Shown: positions 9,225-17,620 of the stretch, one piece after another
How positions within the stretch are numbered: position 1 is the stretch's first letter
Layout: each line of letters starts with the position of its first letter
NCBI GenBank assembly: GCA_023436145.1
Contig: JAEZKP010000045.1
Span: forward strand, 1-64,000
Direction of reading: 5' to 3'
Origin: Fibrobacterota bacterium
Lineage (GTDB): Bacteria > Fibrobacterota > Chitinivibrionia > Chitinivibrionales > Chitinispirillaceae
DNA: 64,000 bases
Position numbers and translations under genes: made by a program
The notes under the pieces: model-generated
Told to the model about the DNA's origin: nothing
What the model saw: the letters and a program-made list of their open reading frames with translations, nothing else
Database searches by the model: none

Positions 9225-9273
9225 CAGTAACTCTCTTCTCCAAAGATTTCTCTATTTTTATGGAGAGTTACTG
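9225..9273. repeat. Inverted repeat overlapping the lipoprotein gene end
   Basis: An 11-base perfect inverted repeat (CAGTAACTCTC at 9225-9235, complement at 9263-9273) encloses 27 bases. The right arm lies within the last codons of the minus-strand lipoprotein. It lies between convergent genes and could end transcription of both, although no long T-run follows. Confidence 0.45.
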
Positions 9274-9743
9274 CTCATATTGACTAACCACCCCTCAAAT
9301 GCCCCTCTTCGAGGTGCTTTTTCCGCCCAATATGGTTCTCTGAATGAAATTTCCCAGATACCAGAAAAAGTTTCATTCCTTGAATGACCAATAAAACTGA
9401 GGGTGTATAATGACTTTTCTGATTCACAATCCTCGGAGCAGTAAGCTGTCCCCGAACAGGAGATTGAAACATAATCGCTATCCTTGTAAACCGAGCCATT
9501 CAAATTTTTGCTGCTTATATTTAATTCGTGGAATTTATAATACCACGTTCCTTCGCAAGTAAGCGAACCGTTCTGATGAGTATTGATTGTGATATCAGCA
9601 AAATTATCGGTATCCGTTTCTACTAGCTTCCACTGTTCGGTTTTTATGATTGGAGTCTTTTCGGGGAGACTCGTATCTATACAGGAACAGAAACAGCAAA
9701 AGAACAGCGAGAGGAGCAGAGAAATAGTTATCAACATATTCAT
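9258..9743 (-). CDS. Hypothetical lipoprotein
   Basis: A 161-residue protein with a signal sequence (NMLITISLLLSLFFCCFCSC) and several cysteines that could serve as the lipidation site. The mature part is beta-rich, with WKLVETDTDNFADITINTHQNG, EGTWYYKF and a final SGIWEISFREPYWAEKAP, which looks like a small extracellular beta-barrel or lipocalin-like fold of the kind that compares a sample value with a tolerance. A pair CSEDCESE may form a disulfide. I do not recognise the family. The gene stands alone, convergent with uvrC, and its start is next to a stretch with DnaA boxes. Confidence 0.7.
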   Translation of the reverse strand: MNMLITISLLLSLFFCCFCSCIDTSLPEKTPIIKTEQWKLVETDTDNFADITINTHQNGSLTCEGTWYYKFHELNISSKNLNGSVYKDSDYVSISCSGTAYCSEDCESEKSLYTLSFIGHSRNETFSGIWEISFREPYWAEKAPRRGAFEGWLVNMSSNSP

Positions 9744-10051
9744 TTTTCTAAAATAGTCATTATTTAATAAAGAAAAATTACCAAATTCCTAAAAATTAAG
9801 TATAAACAAAAGGAAATATAGCAGATTATCCACAAGAATAGCTGTCTTTCAACAAGTTATCCACATTTGAAAACGGTTTGTGAATTTCTGTTTTCATAGC
9901 TTCAGAGAAGTTTTCCATCCTTTCGGATTTTAATTAAACCTGAAAATCAGCAGTTTTAAAACGTATAGCACCTAACCTATTGAGTTAACGTTCTTTGGTA
10001 CACAAGTACATCAGACAGACGTTTAGCAATTCACCAGTGGTTTTATCCCCA
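9728..10051 (+). promoter_or_regulatory. Cluster of DnaA boxes
   Basis: Two perfect DnaA boxes TTATCCACA lie at 9826-9834 and 9857-9865, 31 bases apart and in the same orientation. Near matches with one mismatch occur at 9728-9736 (TTATCAACA, inside the start of the lipoprotein gene) and 10043-10051 (TTATCCCCA). The sequence from 10110 to 10180 is very AT-rich with T- and A-runs, resembling an unwinding element. The 440-base gap 9744-10182 contains no gene. It could be a DnaA-titrating or regulatory site, or part of a replication origin, though dnaA, dnaN and rpmH are not here. Confidence 0.55.
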
Positions 10052-10182
10052 GGTTACCTGCGTATTTAAATTACGCCATTTCAATATGTTACAGCTTATT
10101 ATCCAATTCTGCGGCAGAAAATACTTTTTTTTGATAAATTGTTATTAGTATAGTAAAATTCGCCTAAGTTATTGAAAATTAA

Positions 10183-12171
10183 TTAAGTATTGCTCTGAAG
10201 AAGCTCGATAAAAGTGGTTTCATCAATAACTCTTACTCCTAATTTTTCTGCTTTTTCTAGTTTAGAACCTGCTTCTTCACCAGCTACCACATAATCGGTT
10301 TTTTTACTTACACTTGAGCTTACTTTCCCACCTAATGATTCGATCTTTTCAGATGCTTCTTCCCGTGTGAAATGGGAAAGCGTTCCGGTTAATACAAATG
10401 TTTTTCCGGATAGGGGTCCCCTCATAAATGATTTCTTTGTACCTCTGGTGTTAACTCCCCTGGATTTCAGCTTATCGATAAGTTGCTGGTTTTCCTCACG
10501 ATCAAAATATAAACGAATGCTTTGTGCCATAGTTGGCCCGATTGATTCGATACGGGATAATTCATCAATGCTCATGCTGTATAAGTCACTGATATCATTG
10601 ACATGACTGGCCAAAATTTTGGCTGTCTGAGCACCTACCATCCGGATCCCCAATCCATGAATCAACTTATCCAGAGAATTGTGTTTCGATTTTTCAATCG
10701 AATCACAGACATTTCGGGCCGATTTATCTCCCATTCTGGCCAAAGTGGTTAATATTTCAGGAGTTAAATCATAAAGATCTGACAAGGTTTTAATAAGTCC
10801 ATGATCAAGCAGATTGCGGATCAGCGCCGGTCCTGCGTGCCGGATATCCATTGCAGTACGTGAGACAAAATGCTCCAACGCAGCCTGAGCCTGGGCAGGG
10901 CAGGAGCTGTTGAAGCAGCGAAGTGCCACTTCCCCTTCCAGCTTTCCCAAGACAGAACCACATGAGGGACAATGGGTTGGAGGGGCAAATGGTTTACTGA
11001 CAATAGGCCGCTTTTCAGTAATGACTTTAACGATTTTAGGGATAATCTCACCACCTTTTTCAATTTCAACGAAGTCAAGCAATTGAAGGCCTAAGCGCTT
11101 GATTTCGTCGTAATTATGTAAGGTGGCGTTCTTAATTGTTGTTCCTGCCAGAAAAACCGGAGTAAGTCGGGCAATCGGAGTAACAACTCCGGTACGGCCA
11201 ACATTTTCATCGATTTTTTCCACTTGGGTTATCGCTTTTTCTGGCTGGTATTTAAAGGCAATCACCCAACGGGGTGATTTGGCTGTGGTCCCCAGAGTTT
11301 GTTGGTGCGAGAAGGAATCAACCTTAATTACCACTCCATCCACAGGAAAAGGTAGCTGGTGACGTTTTGATTCCCATTCCCGGCAGAAATCTACAAGCTG
11401 ATCAACCGAGTGCAGTACCTCTGAGTGTATTACCGCCGGAAAATTCTTTTTACTGAGAAACTCAAGATTATCATGATGACTGGTCTTAAAATTGTCTGAA
11501 ATCAAAGAGTATGCGGCAAAACTGAGATTACGACGTGCAACTTCTTTGGGGTCCTGAAGTTTTAAAGTCCCTGCAGTGGTATTTCTGGGATTTTGCATGG
11601 GCTTATGTCCGCTTTCAATTATACTTTCGTTAAGTGATGAGAAAGCTTTGAAGGTCATATAGACCTCCCCTCTGACCTCAATGGGAAGATCATAATCAAC
11701 CGATAATGGGATACCCCGGATGGTACGGATATTGGCGGTTACCTCATCTCCAATGGTTCCATTGCCTCTGGTGATTCCGCGTATCAGCTTTTTATTCTCG
11801 TAAATTAAAGAAACAGCTACACCATCCACTTTCAGTTCACCCACAAAAGAAAGCTTCTCACCAGGCAGGGATCGCTCGATTCTTTCAACCCACTCCCGAA
11901 GTTCCTGTTCAGAATAGGTGTTATCGATACTCATCATGGGGATACTATGGGCAACTTTGGGAAATTCTTTGGTCAGATCACTTCCCACTCTCTGGGTTGG
12001 AGAATCACTAGTTTTAAATTGCGGGAAAGCCTTTTCCAGTTTTTCCAGTTCATGATATAGAGAATCATATTCCTGGTCTGATATAAGCGATTCTCCACGA
12101 ATATAGTAGGCAGCATCATAAGTGCGGATCAGATTACGGAGTTCGTTGATTCTATCCTGAGGTGTTTTCAT
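10183..12171 (-). CDS. ligA: NAD+-dependent DNA ligase
   Basis: LigA seals nicks in DNA replication and repair using NAD+. The Ia domain is seen at the N-terminus (AAYYIRGESLISDQEYDSLYHEL), followed by the adenylation domain with the AMP-accepting lysine in ELKVDGVAVSL (Lys114) and RGITRGNGTIGDEVTANIRTI. The OB fold (GRTGVVTPIARLTPV), a four-cysteine zinc site (CPSCG...CFNSSCP), helix-hairpin-helix repeats (about 430-575) and a C-terminal BRCT domain (LSGKTFVLTGTLSHFTREEASEKIESLGG) follow. Length of 662 residues is typical. It is expressed alone on the minus strand; its downstream side is the DnaA-box gap. Confidence 0.97.
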   Translation of the reverse strand: MKTPQDRINELRNLIRTYDAAYYIRGESLISDQEYDSLYHELEKLEKAFPQFKTSDSPTQRVGSDLTKEFPKVAHSIPMMSIDNTYSEQELREWVERIERSLPGEKLSFVGELKVDGVAVSLIYENKKLIRGITRGNGTIGDEVTANIRTIRGIPLSVDYDLPIEVRGEVYMTFKAFSSLNESIIESGHKPMQNPRNTTAGTLKLQDPKEVARRNLSFAAYSLISDNFKTSHHDNLEFLSKKNFPAVIHSEVLHSVDQLVDFCREWESKRHQLPFPVDGVVIKVDSFSHQQTLGTTAKSPRWVIAFKYQPEKAITQVEKIDENVGRTGVVTPIARLTPVFLAGTTIKNATLHNYDEIKRLGLQLLDFVEIEKGGEIIPKIVKVITEKRPIVSKPFAPPTHCPSCGSVLGKLEGEVALRCFNSSCPAQAQAALEHFVSRTAMDIRHAGPALIRNLLDHGLIKTLSDLYDLTPEILTTLARMGDKSARNVCDSIEKSKHNSLDKLIHGLGIRMVGAQTAKILASHVNDISDLYSMSIDELSRIESIGPTMAQSIRLYFDREENQQLIDKLKSRGVNTRGTKKSFMRGPLSGKTFVLTGTLSHFTREEASEKIESLGGKVSSSVSKKTDYVVAGEEAGSKLEKAEKLGVRVIDETTFIELLQSNT

Positions 12172-12262
12172 AGAAAAAGATTCCTGTTAGACTGATAATT
12201 AAATACATTCTAATCTGGATATTTTAAGCAACTCCTTCAGAGCTTGTTTTCCCCGGTTTTTT

Positions 12263-12310
12263 CCAGGACGTTGCCTTTCGCTGGCAAAAAGCCTTTTAAA
12301 GGGCACAAAC
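12263..12310 (+). repeat. Dispersed palindromic repeat, copy 1
   Basis: Bases 12263-12282 match the reverse complement of 42573-42592 at 19 of 20 positions (core CGTTGCCTTTCGCT). The element continues with a GCCTTTTAAAGGGC-like hairpin. The two copies lie 30 kb apart in gene-free DNA, so this is a genuine dispersed element and not a gene duplication. It resembles REP-like intergenic palindromes. Confidence 0.5.
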
Positions 12311-12444
12311 AAAGGATAACCGGAAAAAACCAACGACTTTTTCTTGTCATGTTTTAAACAGATAATAATTTAAAGACCAAAAGTCCTTTGTATTAAACAT
12401 GAAATGTAAGGCATTATTAATTATAGGGTTAGAAGGGCGGATCC

Positions 12445-12490
12445 GGAGAGAAAGGAAATTGAAAATGTCGCCTGAATTTCCTTTCTCTCC
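12445..12490. repeat. Sixteen-base perfect inverted repeat downstream of the ROK gene
   Basis: Arms at 12445-12460 (GGAGAGAAAGGAAATT) and 12475-12490 are perfectly complementary and separated by 14 bases. The hairpin lies 18 bases past the stop of the minus-strand ROK gene. It could serve as a terminator or an mRNA 3' stabiliser, but no T-run follows on the minus strand. Confidence 0.7.
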
Positions 12491-12507
12491 TGTGAGAAAA
12501 CTTCCTG

Positions 12508-13479
12508 CTAATTCCCAAACTCCTCAAACACCATTGCTCCAGCTCCCAGTACTCCTGAGTCTTCTCCAAGCTGGGCAATAACCACATCACATTTTTCCCA
12601 GATTATCGGCCAGCAGTAGCTGGGTATATATTTGGATACGGTTTCAATAATTACCTGCCCGGCCATCATAACTCCCCCTCCCAGAACAATTCGGTCTGGA
12701 GAGATAGCATTAAGAACCATACCAATCGCCTTGGCGAGCATATTACAGGCAATTTCATTGACTCTATTGGCTACCGGGTCATTAATCTTAACGAAATCAT
12801 AAACCATTTTTGAGGTTACTTTGAGTGGGTCTTTATTTACTTCCAATACAAATGGAGTAGGATTACTTTTTTCAGCTTCTGCGCACAGCTTACGGGCCAG
12901 GTTCACAATACCGGTTGCCGATGCATAACGCTCAACACATCCCTGCTGACCACAGTTGCATGGAATACCATTGGTTTCTACTACAATATGGCCCAGTTCA
13001 CCTGCCATACCATGGCTTCCTTTATAGAGGTGATGATCTATTACCAATCCTCCTCCGATACCAGTTCCCAATGCAAAAAGAACCATGTTACGTATGCCCT
13101 GACCGGCACCATATTTAGCTTCTGCCATCGCTGCTACGGTAACGTCATTTGCAGCAATGGTTTTTAGTCCGAATTTTTTAGTAACAGCATCGTAGATCCG
13201 GGTGCCTTTCCACCCGGGGAGATTTTCTGCTCCCCATACTGTTCCGTCAGCATCCACAAAACCAGGAGTCCCGATACCTACACCGATTATCTGTTTGTCA
13301 GATCCCTCCTTGGAGATTAATTCTTCGATGAGTTTGAGAATATTATTCATGACGTGGGAACCACCATTGTGTGCTTCTGTGGGGATTCGGGTCAGGTGTC
13401 TGCCCTCACCTTTTTCATTTAATATTATTCCCTTGAGGTTTGTTCCACCAAGATCAATTCCGATAGCTAATTTTTCCAT
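12508..13479 (-). CDS. ROK family sugar kinase, probably glucokinase
   Basis: ROK kinases phosphorylate hexoses with ATP in the cytosol. The N-terminal phosphate loop reads GIDLGGTNLKGIIL, the catalytic region contains NDVTVAAMAEAKYGAG and ALGTGIGGGLVIDHHLY, the substrate His lies in GMAGELGHIVVE, and the zinc-binding cysteine cluster is CNCGQQGCVERYASATG. Length of 323 residues matches glucokinases of this family, and there is no N-terminal helix-turn-helix, so it is an enzyme rather than a ROK repressor. Glucokinase is favoured by GELGH and the normal zinc site; other hexose or N-acetylhexosamine kinases are possible. It is a single gene, divergent from the LipM-like gene. Confidence 0.88.
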   Translation of the reverse strand: MEKLAIGIDLGGTNLKGIILNEKGEGRHLTRIPTEAHNGGSHVMNNILKLIEELISKEGSDKQIIGVGIGTPGFVDADGTVWGAENLPGWKGTRIYDAVTKKFGLKTIAANDVTVAAMAEAKYGAGQGIRNMVLFALGTGIGGGLVIDHHLYKGSHGMAGELGHIVVETNGIPCNCGQQGCVERYASATGIVNLARKLCAEAEKSNPTPFVLEVNKDPLKVTSKMVYDFVKINDPVANRVNEIACNMLAKAIGMVLNAISPDRIVLGGGVMMAGQVIIETVSKYIPSYCWPIIWEKCDVVIAQLGEDSGVLGAGAMVFEEFGN

Positions 13480-13621
13480 ATTTCCTCTCTTAATCAGTTT
13501 TCCTAATTGACTGGAATAAGCAAAATGGTGCTGGAAACAGATAAGATGTTTTGTTTAAAAATATAGAAAACAAATTAGTTTGTGCGCCGGGTTTCCCGTG
13601 GTATTTTTATTATTCCAAAAT

Positions 13622-14425
13622 ATGATAAGATTCATTGTCGATACTCCCCGCAGTGCAGCTTTTAATATGGCTGCAGATCAGTTTCTTCTGGAGCAATGCT
13701 TTGATACCGGCACTGTTTATGTGCGGTTTTACCTCTGGGCAGAGCCAACAATAACCTTGGGATATATGCAGAAACCGGATGAGGTTCTTGACTTGAGAAA
13801 GGTCAGGGAAGACCAGATCAGCTGGATTAAAAGGCCAACGGGCGGCAGGGCTGTGCTGCATGATAAAGATCTCACATACAGTTGTATATTTCCGAACAAT
13901 TTTCCCGGTATGGGATCAACGGTTCAGCAAAGTTATCAGATCATTACTGATTGTCTGTTATACGGATTGGTTTCCCTGGGGGTACCTTGCCAGGCTCATG
14001 ACTCCTATGAAGATTACCTGAATCTTAAACGGGAAGTAAAACTTCCCTGTTTTCTTGCTCCCAACAGAGATGAAATCATGGTTAATGGAAAAAAACTGGT
14101 GGGCTCTGCTCAGAGGCGCTCTACAAAAGGAGTGCTTCAGCATGGATCAATTCCGTTTTCAGACCGTTACCGCAGGTTGCCACTTTATTTGAATGTGAGC
14201 GAAAAGGAGAAAGAAAAACATCAGATTCTTTTAGGCTCAAAAAGTATAGGTTTGCAGGAAATAGACCGCAATATCACGTATGAAAATCTTATAAGAGCAT
14301 TTCAGGAAGGTTTTATCACCAGACTGGGTCAGCCCTGGACCAGGTTGGACTGGACTGATGATGAACAGTGCAGGGTCTATGATTTATCAAGATCTGATGA
14401 GTTTGGAAATCAGTGGTTGTGCTGA
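13622..14425 (+). CDS. LipM-like octanoyltransferase / lipoate-protein ligase family protein
   Basis: The BPL_LplA_LipB fold attaches octanoate or lipoate to carrier lysines. The RPTGGRAVLHDKDLTYS motif binds the acyl-adenylate or acyl chain, and GKKLVGSAQRRSTKGVLQHGSIPFS contains the conserved lysine region. A cysteine in LPCFLAPNRDEI is placed as in LipM octanoyltransferases, where it carries the octanoyl group, so LipM activity is more likely than ATP-dependent ligase. There is no C-terminal accessory domain of LplA. The start ATG 13622 gives 267 residues; a TTG at 13580 would add 14 residues without support. No glycine-cleavage or pyruvate dehydrogenase genes are close. Confidence 0.8.
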   Translation: MIRFIVDTPRSAAFNMAADQFLLEQCFDTGTVYVRFYLWAEPTITLGYMQKPDEVLDLRKVREDQISWIKRPTGGRAVLHDKDLTYSCIFPNNFPGMGSTVQQSYQIITDCLLYGLVSLGVPCQAHDSYEDYLNLKREVKLPCFLAPNRDEIMVNGKKLVGSAQRRSTKGVLQHGSIPFSDRYRRLPLYLNVSEKEKEKHQILLGSKSIGLQEIDRNITYENLIRAFQEGFITRLGQPWTRLDWTDDEQCRVYDLSRSDEFGNQWLC

Positions 14426-14820
14426 TTTAGAAAAATGCGCATCCGTTAATTCGGTATTTATACGAGTCCAGCTTCTTCCTTTATCTGCAGAGCAAAAAAG
14501 GCCATTGACGGTTGAAGTGAAAAGTTTGTTATTGACTACTGCAAGAGATTGATTTTGGGTTTGATATCTCCTGAAATACCTGTAAATGGTTCCCAGCCCT
14601 CTTTATAATTTGCAATGGTTAAGTTGAAGTCTGGACAAAGTTCAAACATCAGAATCCCTGCTATAAACGGTATTCATAAATACCTTCGAAGCTCTGGTTT
14701 TTGTACTAACCCTTATAACGGAATCCAGACCGATTCAGGTTGTATGCAGGTAAGCCAAATTGGTATTTTTGCAGAATAATCATAAAATGTTACGATTCCA
14801 TAGATCAGGAGAAGATGTTG
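14426..14820. other. Intergenic region before the peptide transporter
   Basis: About 395 bases with no convincing gene. The ribosome site GGAG at 14808-14811 serves the transporter lipoprotein. No clear promoter, riboswitch or terminator was found by eye. Confidence 0.45.
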
Positions 14821-16629
14821 ATGATATCCACAAAGTCACTGGGTAAAGCCATGTTGCTTATTTCCTCTCTGATGATACTCTCCGGTTGTGGGGGTGGGGC
14901 AGATAACTCAAAAACGGTTTCCAGCAATAGCAATCAGATATCTGGTGTCGATTATGAGGCTATTCAGAGAAAAGCGATGGAATTTGTGCCAAAAATCGGT
15001 AAAACTGGTGGTGAGATGATTATTTCATCGATATCGGATCCCAAATCCTTTAATCCGATCACCTCAGGGGAATCATCCACTTCAGAATTTACCCAATATA
15101 TGTTTGAGGGTTTGGTAAAGGTTAACGGAGCCACATTGCGTCCGGAGCCTAACCTTGCCGAATCCCTGGAGGTGTCTGACGATGGTCTGGTTTGGACTGC
15201 TCATATGAGAAAGGGCATTTTGTGGTCAGATGGTACACCGATAAGTGCATACGATGTTACCTTTACTTTTAATGATATTATTTACAACAACTCGATTAAT
15301 CCCTGTCCGGTCAGGGGTAATTTTATAATGGAAGGGAAAAAAATTGAAGTTAAAGCCCTGGATAGCTCTACTGTGCGTTTTACACTTCCTTATCCTTACG
15401 CGCCCTTTGCTTATTCTCTGATGACAGAGATTTTGCCCCGGCACAGATTCCAAAAGAGTGTTAAGAATGGCTCTTTTACTACAGAACTGAGTATCCAGAC
15501 TCCACCTGATCAGATTGTGGGAAGTGGTCCTTTTCTACTGGAATCTTACATTTCATCTCAGAAAGTGGTTCTCAAGCGCAACCCGTATTATTGGAAAAAA
15601 GACAGTGCAGGCAACAAGCTTCCTTATCTTGATCGGGTCATCTATAAAATAGTGGCTGATCAGAATGCGGCACTATTGTTGTTTCTTCAGGGTAAGGTTG
15701 AGTTTCTGGAAGCAAAGGGGAGTGACTATCCGGAGCTGAAAAAAAATGAAGCAAATGGAAATTATACGGTCTACCGTATGGGTCCCAACACGACCAGTAA
15801 CTTTGTCTTTTTTAACCAGAATTCTTTAACTGATCCCAAATCGGGAAAGCCCTATGTCAATAACACCAAGTATTCCTGGTTCAGTAATAAAAATTTTCGT
15901 AAAGCAGTTGCGCATGCATTTGATAAAGACAACATGGTCCGTATTGTCATGAATGGATTAGGTTATCCCCAGTGGTCACCCATGACACCATCTGAAGGGA
16001 TTTTCTATAATCCTGATGTGCCCAAATATCCATATGATCTGCAGAAATCAAAAGAGTTGCTTAAAAATGAAGGATTTATGGATAGAGATGGTGATGGAAT
16101 TATTGAGGACAAAGATGGTAACCGGGTGGAATTTTCACTTATCACCAATAGTGAGAATAATGTCCGGGCCAAGATCGGGGAAATTATTCGCAAAGATTTG
16201 GAATCCATAGGCATAAAAGTGCATTTCCAGCTGGTTGAATTTAACAGTCTGGTTCAAAAAATCGATAATCCTCCTTATGACTGGGATGCTATTCTGTTAG
16301 GTTTTACCGGGGTTATTGATCCTCATTTCGGAATGAATGTCTGGCATTCCACCGGAGCTACACATTTGTGGAACCCTGGGCAGAAGAAGCCAGCTACACC
16401 CTGGGAAGCGCGAATAGACAGTTTATTTGAAGCAGGAGTCAGAACCATGGATGAGCAGCAGCGTAAACAAATCTATGGCGAATGGCAGAATATTGCTGCA
16501 GAGGAGTTACCGTTTATCTACACTGTGATTCCAGAGATGATCCTTTGCATGTCAAACAATTATGAAAATCTCAATCCGACTCTTAAGGGCGGAATGCTTC
16601 ATAATGTAGAGTATATATTTAAAAAGTAA
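14821..16629 (+). CDS. Peptide/oligopeptide ABC transporter substrate-binding lipoprotein (family 5)
   Basis: An extracytoplasmic solute-binding protein of family 5 (DppA/OppA type), about 602 residues. It has a signal peptide with lipobox LMILSGCGGG. Mature motifs include FNPITSGESSTSEFTQYMFEGLVKVNG, PNLAESLEVSDDGLVWTAHMRKGILWSDGTPISAYDVTFTF and NFRKAVAHAFDKDNMVRIVMNGLGYPQ. A Ca-site-like DRDGDGIIEDKDGN follows in the C-terminal lobe. ATG 14821 is favoured over ATG 14815 because GGAG sits nine bases upstream. It is followed by two permeases (seven bases, then a four-base overlap), so the ligand is probably a peptide; a nickel or sugar ligand cannot be excluded. No ATPases follow. Confidence 0.88.
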   Translation: MISTKSLGKAMLLISSLMILSGCGGGADNSKTVSSNSNQISGVDYEAIQRKAMEFVPKIGKTGGEMIISSISDPKSFNPITSGESSTSEFTQYMFEGLVKVNGATLRPEPNLAESLEVSDDGLVWTAHMRKGILWSDGTPISAYDVTFTFNDIIYNNSINPCPVRGNFIMEGKKIEVKALDSSTVRFTLPYPYAPFAYSLMTEILPRHRFQKSVKNGSFTTELSIQTPPDQIVGSGPFLLESYISSQKVVLKRNPYYWKKDSAGNKLPYLDRVIYKIVADQNAALLLFLQGKVEFLEAKGSDYPELKKNEANGNYTVYRMGPNTTSNFVFFNQNSLTDPKSGKPYVNNTKYSWFSNKNFRKAVAHAFDKDNMVRIVMNGLGYPQWSPMTPSEGIFYNPDVPKYPYDLQKSKELLKNEGFMDRDGDGIIEDKDGNRVEFSLITNSENNVRAKIGEIIRKDLESIGIKVHFQLVEFNSLVQKIDNPPYDWDAILLGFTGVIDPHFGMNVWHSTGATHLWNPGQKKPATPWEARIDSLFEAGVRTMDEQQRKQIYGEWQNIAAEELPFIYTVIPEMILCMSNNYENLNPTLKGGMLHNVEYIFKK

Positions 16630-16636
16630 GGGGCAC

Positions 16637-17620
16637 ATGCGGGACGAAATTCTACGAAGAGCACTGGTGTCAATCCCTCAGCTGCTGTTAATGTCGTTTA
16701 TTACATTTCTGTTTATTGAGCTTGCTCCAGGTGATGTGCTTGCGAAGTATCGTTTTGATCCCAGGGTTAATGCAGAGATTTTAAAGGAGATAGAAACCAA
16801 ATATCATTTTGACAAACCGGTTCTGGTTCAGTATGGCCACTGGTTGTGGAGAATGATTCATTTTGATCTGGGGTATTCCTTTTCCCGTGAAGCAAATGTA
16901 ACCAGTGTGATAGCTGAAAGACTCTTCAATACTCTTTTAATTTCAGTCGTTTCTATTTTTTTCACCTGGCTTATTGCGATTCCGCTGGGGATCTATGCTG
17001 CAGTGAAGCAGTACTCCTGGGGTGATCGCATAATGTCCATTATATCTTATTTTGGCATGTCGCTTCCCAGCTTTTTCCTTGCTTTACTTCTAATGTTCCT
17101 GGTTCATTCAGGGCGAGCCTTTCCGATATTATCTGCGATTCCTATCGAAGGGATGGTCTCTGCAGATTATGAGAGTATGAGTTACTGGGGTAAGTTAGCC
17201 GACAGGGCATTACATATGATATTACCGGTGATCATTCTGACCATCAGTTCTCTTGCTGGTCTTCAAAGGATAAGTCGTGGTAACATGCTTGAGGAATTAC
17301 GGAAACAATACATAACGACTGCCCGGGCTAAAGGTCTCCCTGAAAACCGCATCATTTACAGACATGCATTGCGAAATGCCATAAATCCTCTGATTACACT
17401 GTTTGGCTTTGAGTTTTCATCATTACTTAGCGGAGCAGCTCTTTTGGAGATAATAATCAACTGGCCCGGACTTGGAAGTCTGCTTCTGGCAGCGGTAAGA
17501 GCACAGGATACATTTCTGGTGATGGGTAGCATGCTTATGGGTGGAGTGATGCTGATATTGGGAAATCTGATTGCGGATATTTTATTGGTAGTTGCAGATC
17601 CGAGGGTACGAAAAGGATGA
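16637..17620 (+). CDS. Peptide ABC transporter permease, DppB/OppB type
   Basis: Inner membrane permease of 327 residues with six hydrophobic segments. It starts with the family pattern of a first segment followed by IELAPGDVLAKYRFDPRVNAEILKEIETKYHFDKPVLVQYGHWL and then HFDLGYSFSREANVTSVIAERLFNTLLIS. The cytoplasmic EAA loop, which docks on the ATPase, reads EELRKQYITTARAKGLPENRIIYRHALRNAINPLI. It starts seven bases after the binding protein gene behind AAGGGG and overlaps the next permease by four bases (ATGA). Confidence 0.92.
   Translation: MRDEILRRALVSIPQLLLMSFITFLFIELAPGDVLAKYRFDPRVNAEILKEIETKYHFDKPVLVQYGHWLWRMIHFDLGYSFSREANVTSVIAERLFNTLLISVVSIFFTWLIAIPLGIYAAVKQYSWGDRIMSIISYFGMSLPSFFLALLLMFLVHSGRAFPILSAIPIEGMVSADYESMSYWGKLADRALHMILPVIILTISSLAGLQRISRGNMLEELRKQYITTARAKGLPENRIIYRHALRNAINPLITLFGFEFSSLLSGAALLEIIINWPGLGSLLLAAVRAQDTFLVMGSMLMGGVMLILGNLIADILLVVADPRVRKG

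Larger units (their letters stand above)
12172..12507. other. Intergenic region between ligA and the ROK kinase, with repeats
   Basis: No gene is visible in this 336-base gap. It carries two structured elements described separately: one copy of a dispersed repeat near 12263-12310 and a 16-base inverted repeat at 12445-12490. Confidence 0.5.

Noticed and set aside
9744..10182. Calling the DnaA-box gap oriC
   Set aside because: dnaA, dnaN and gidA are absent, and no skew data are available; it is recorded as a DnaA-box cluster only.
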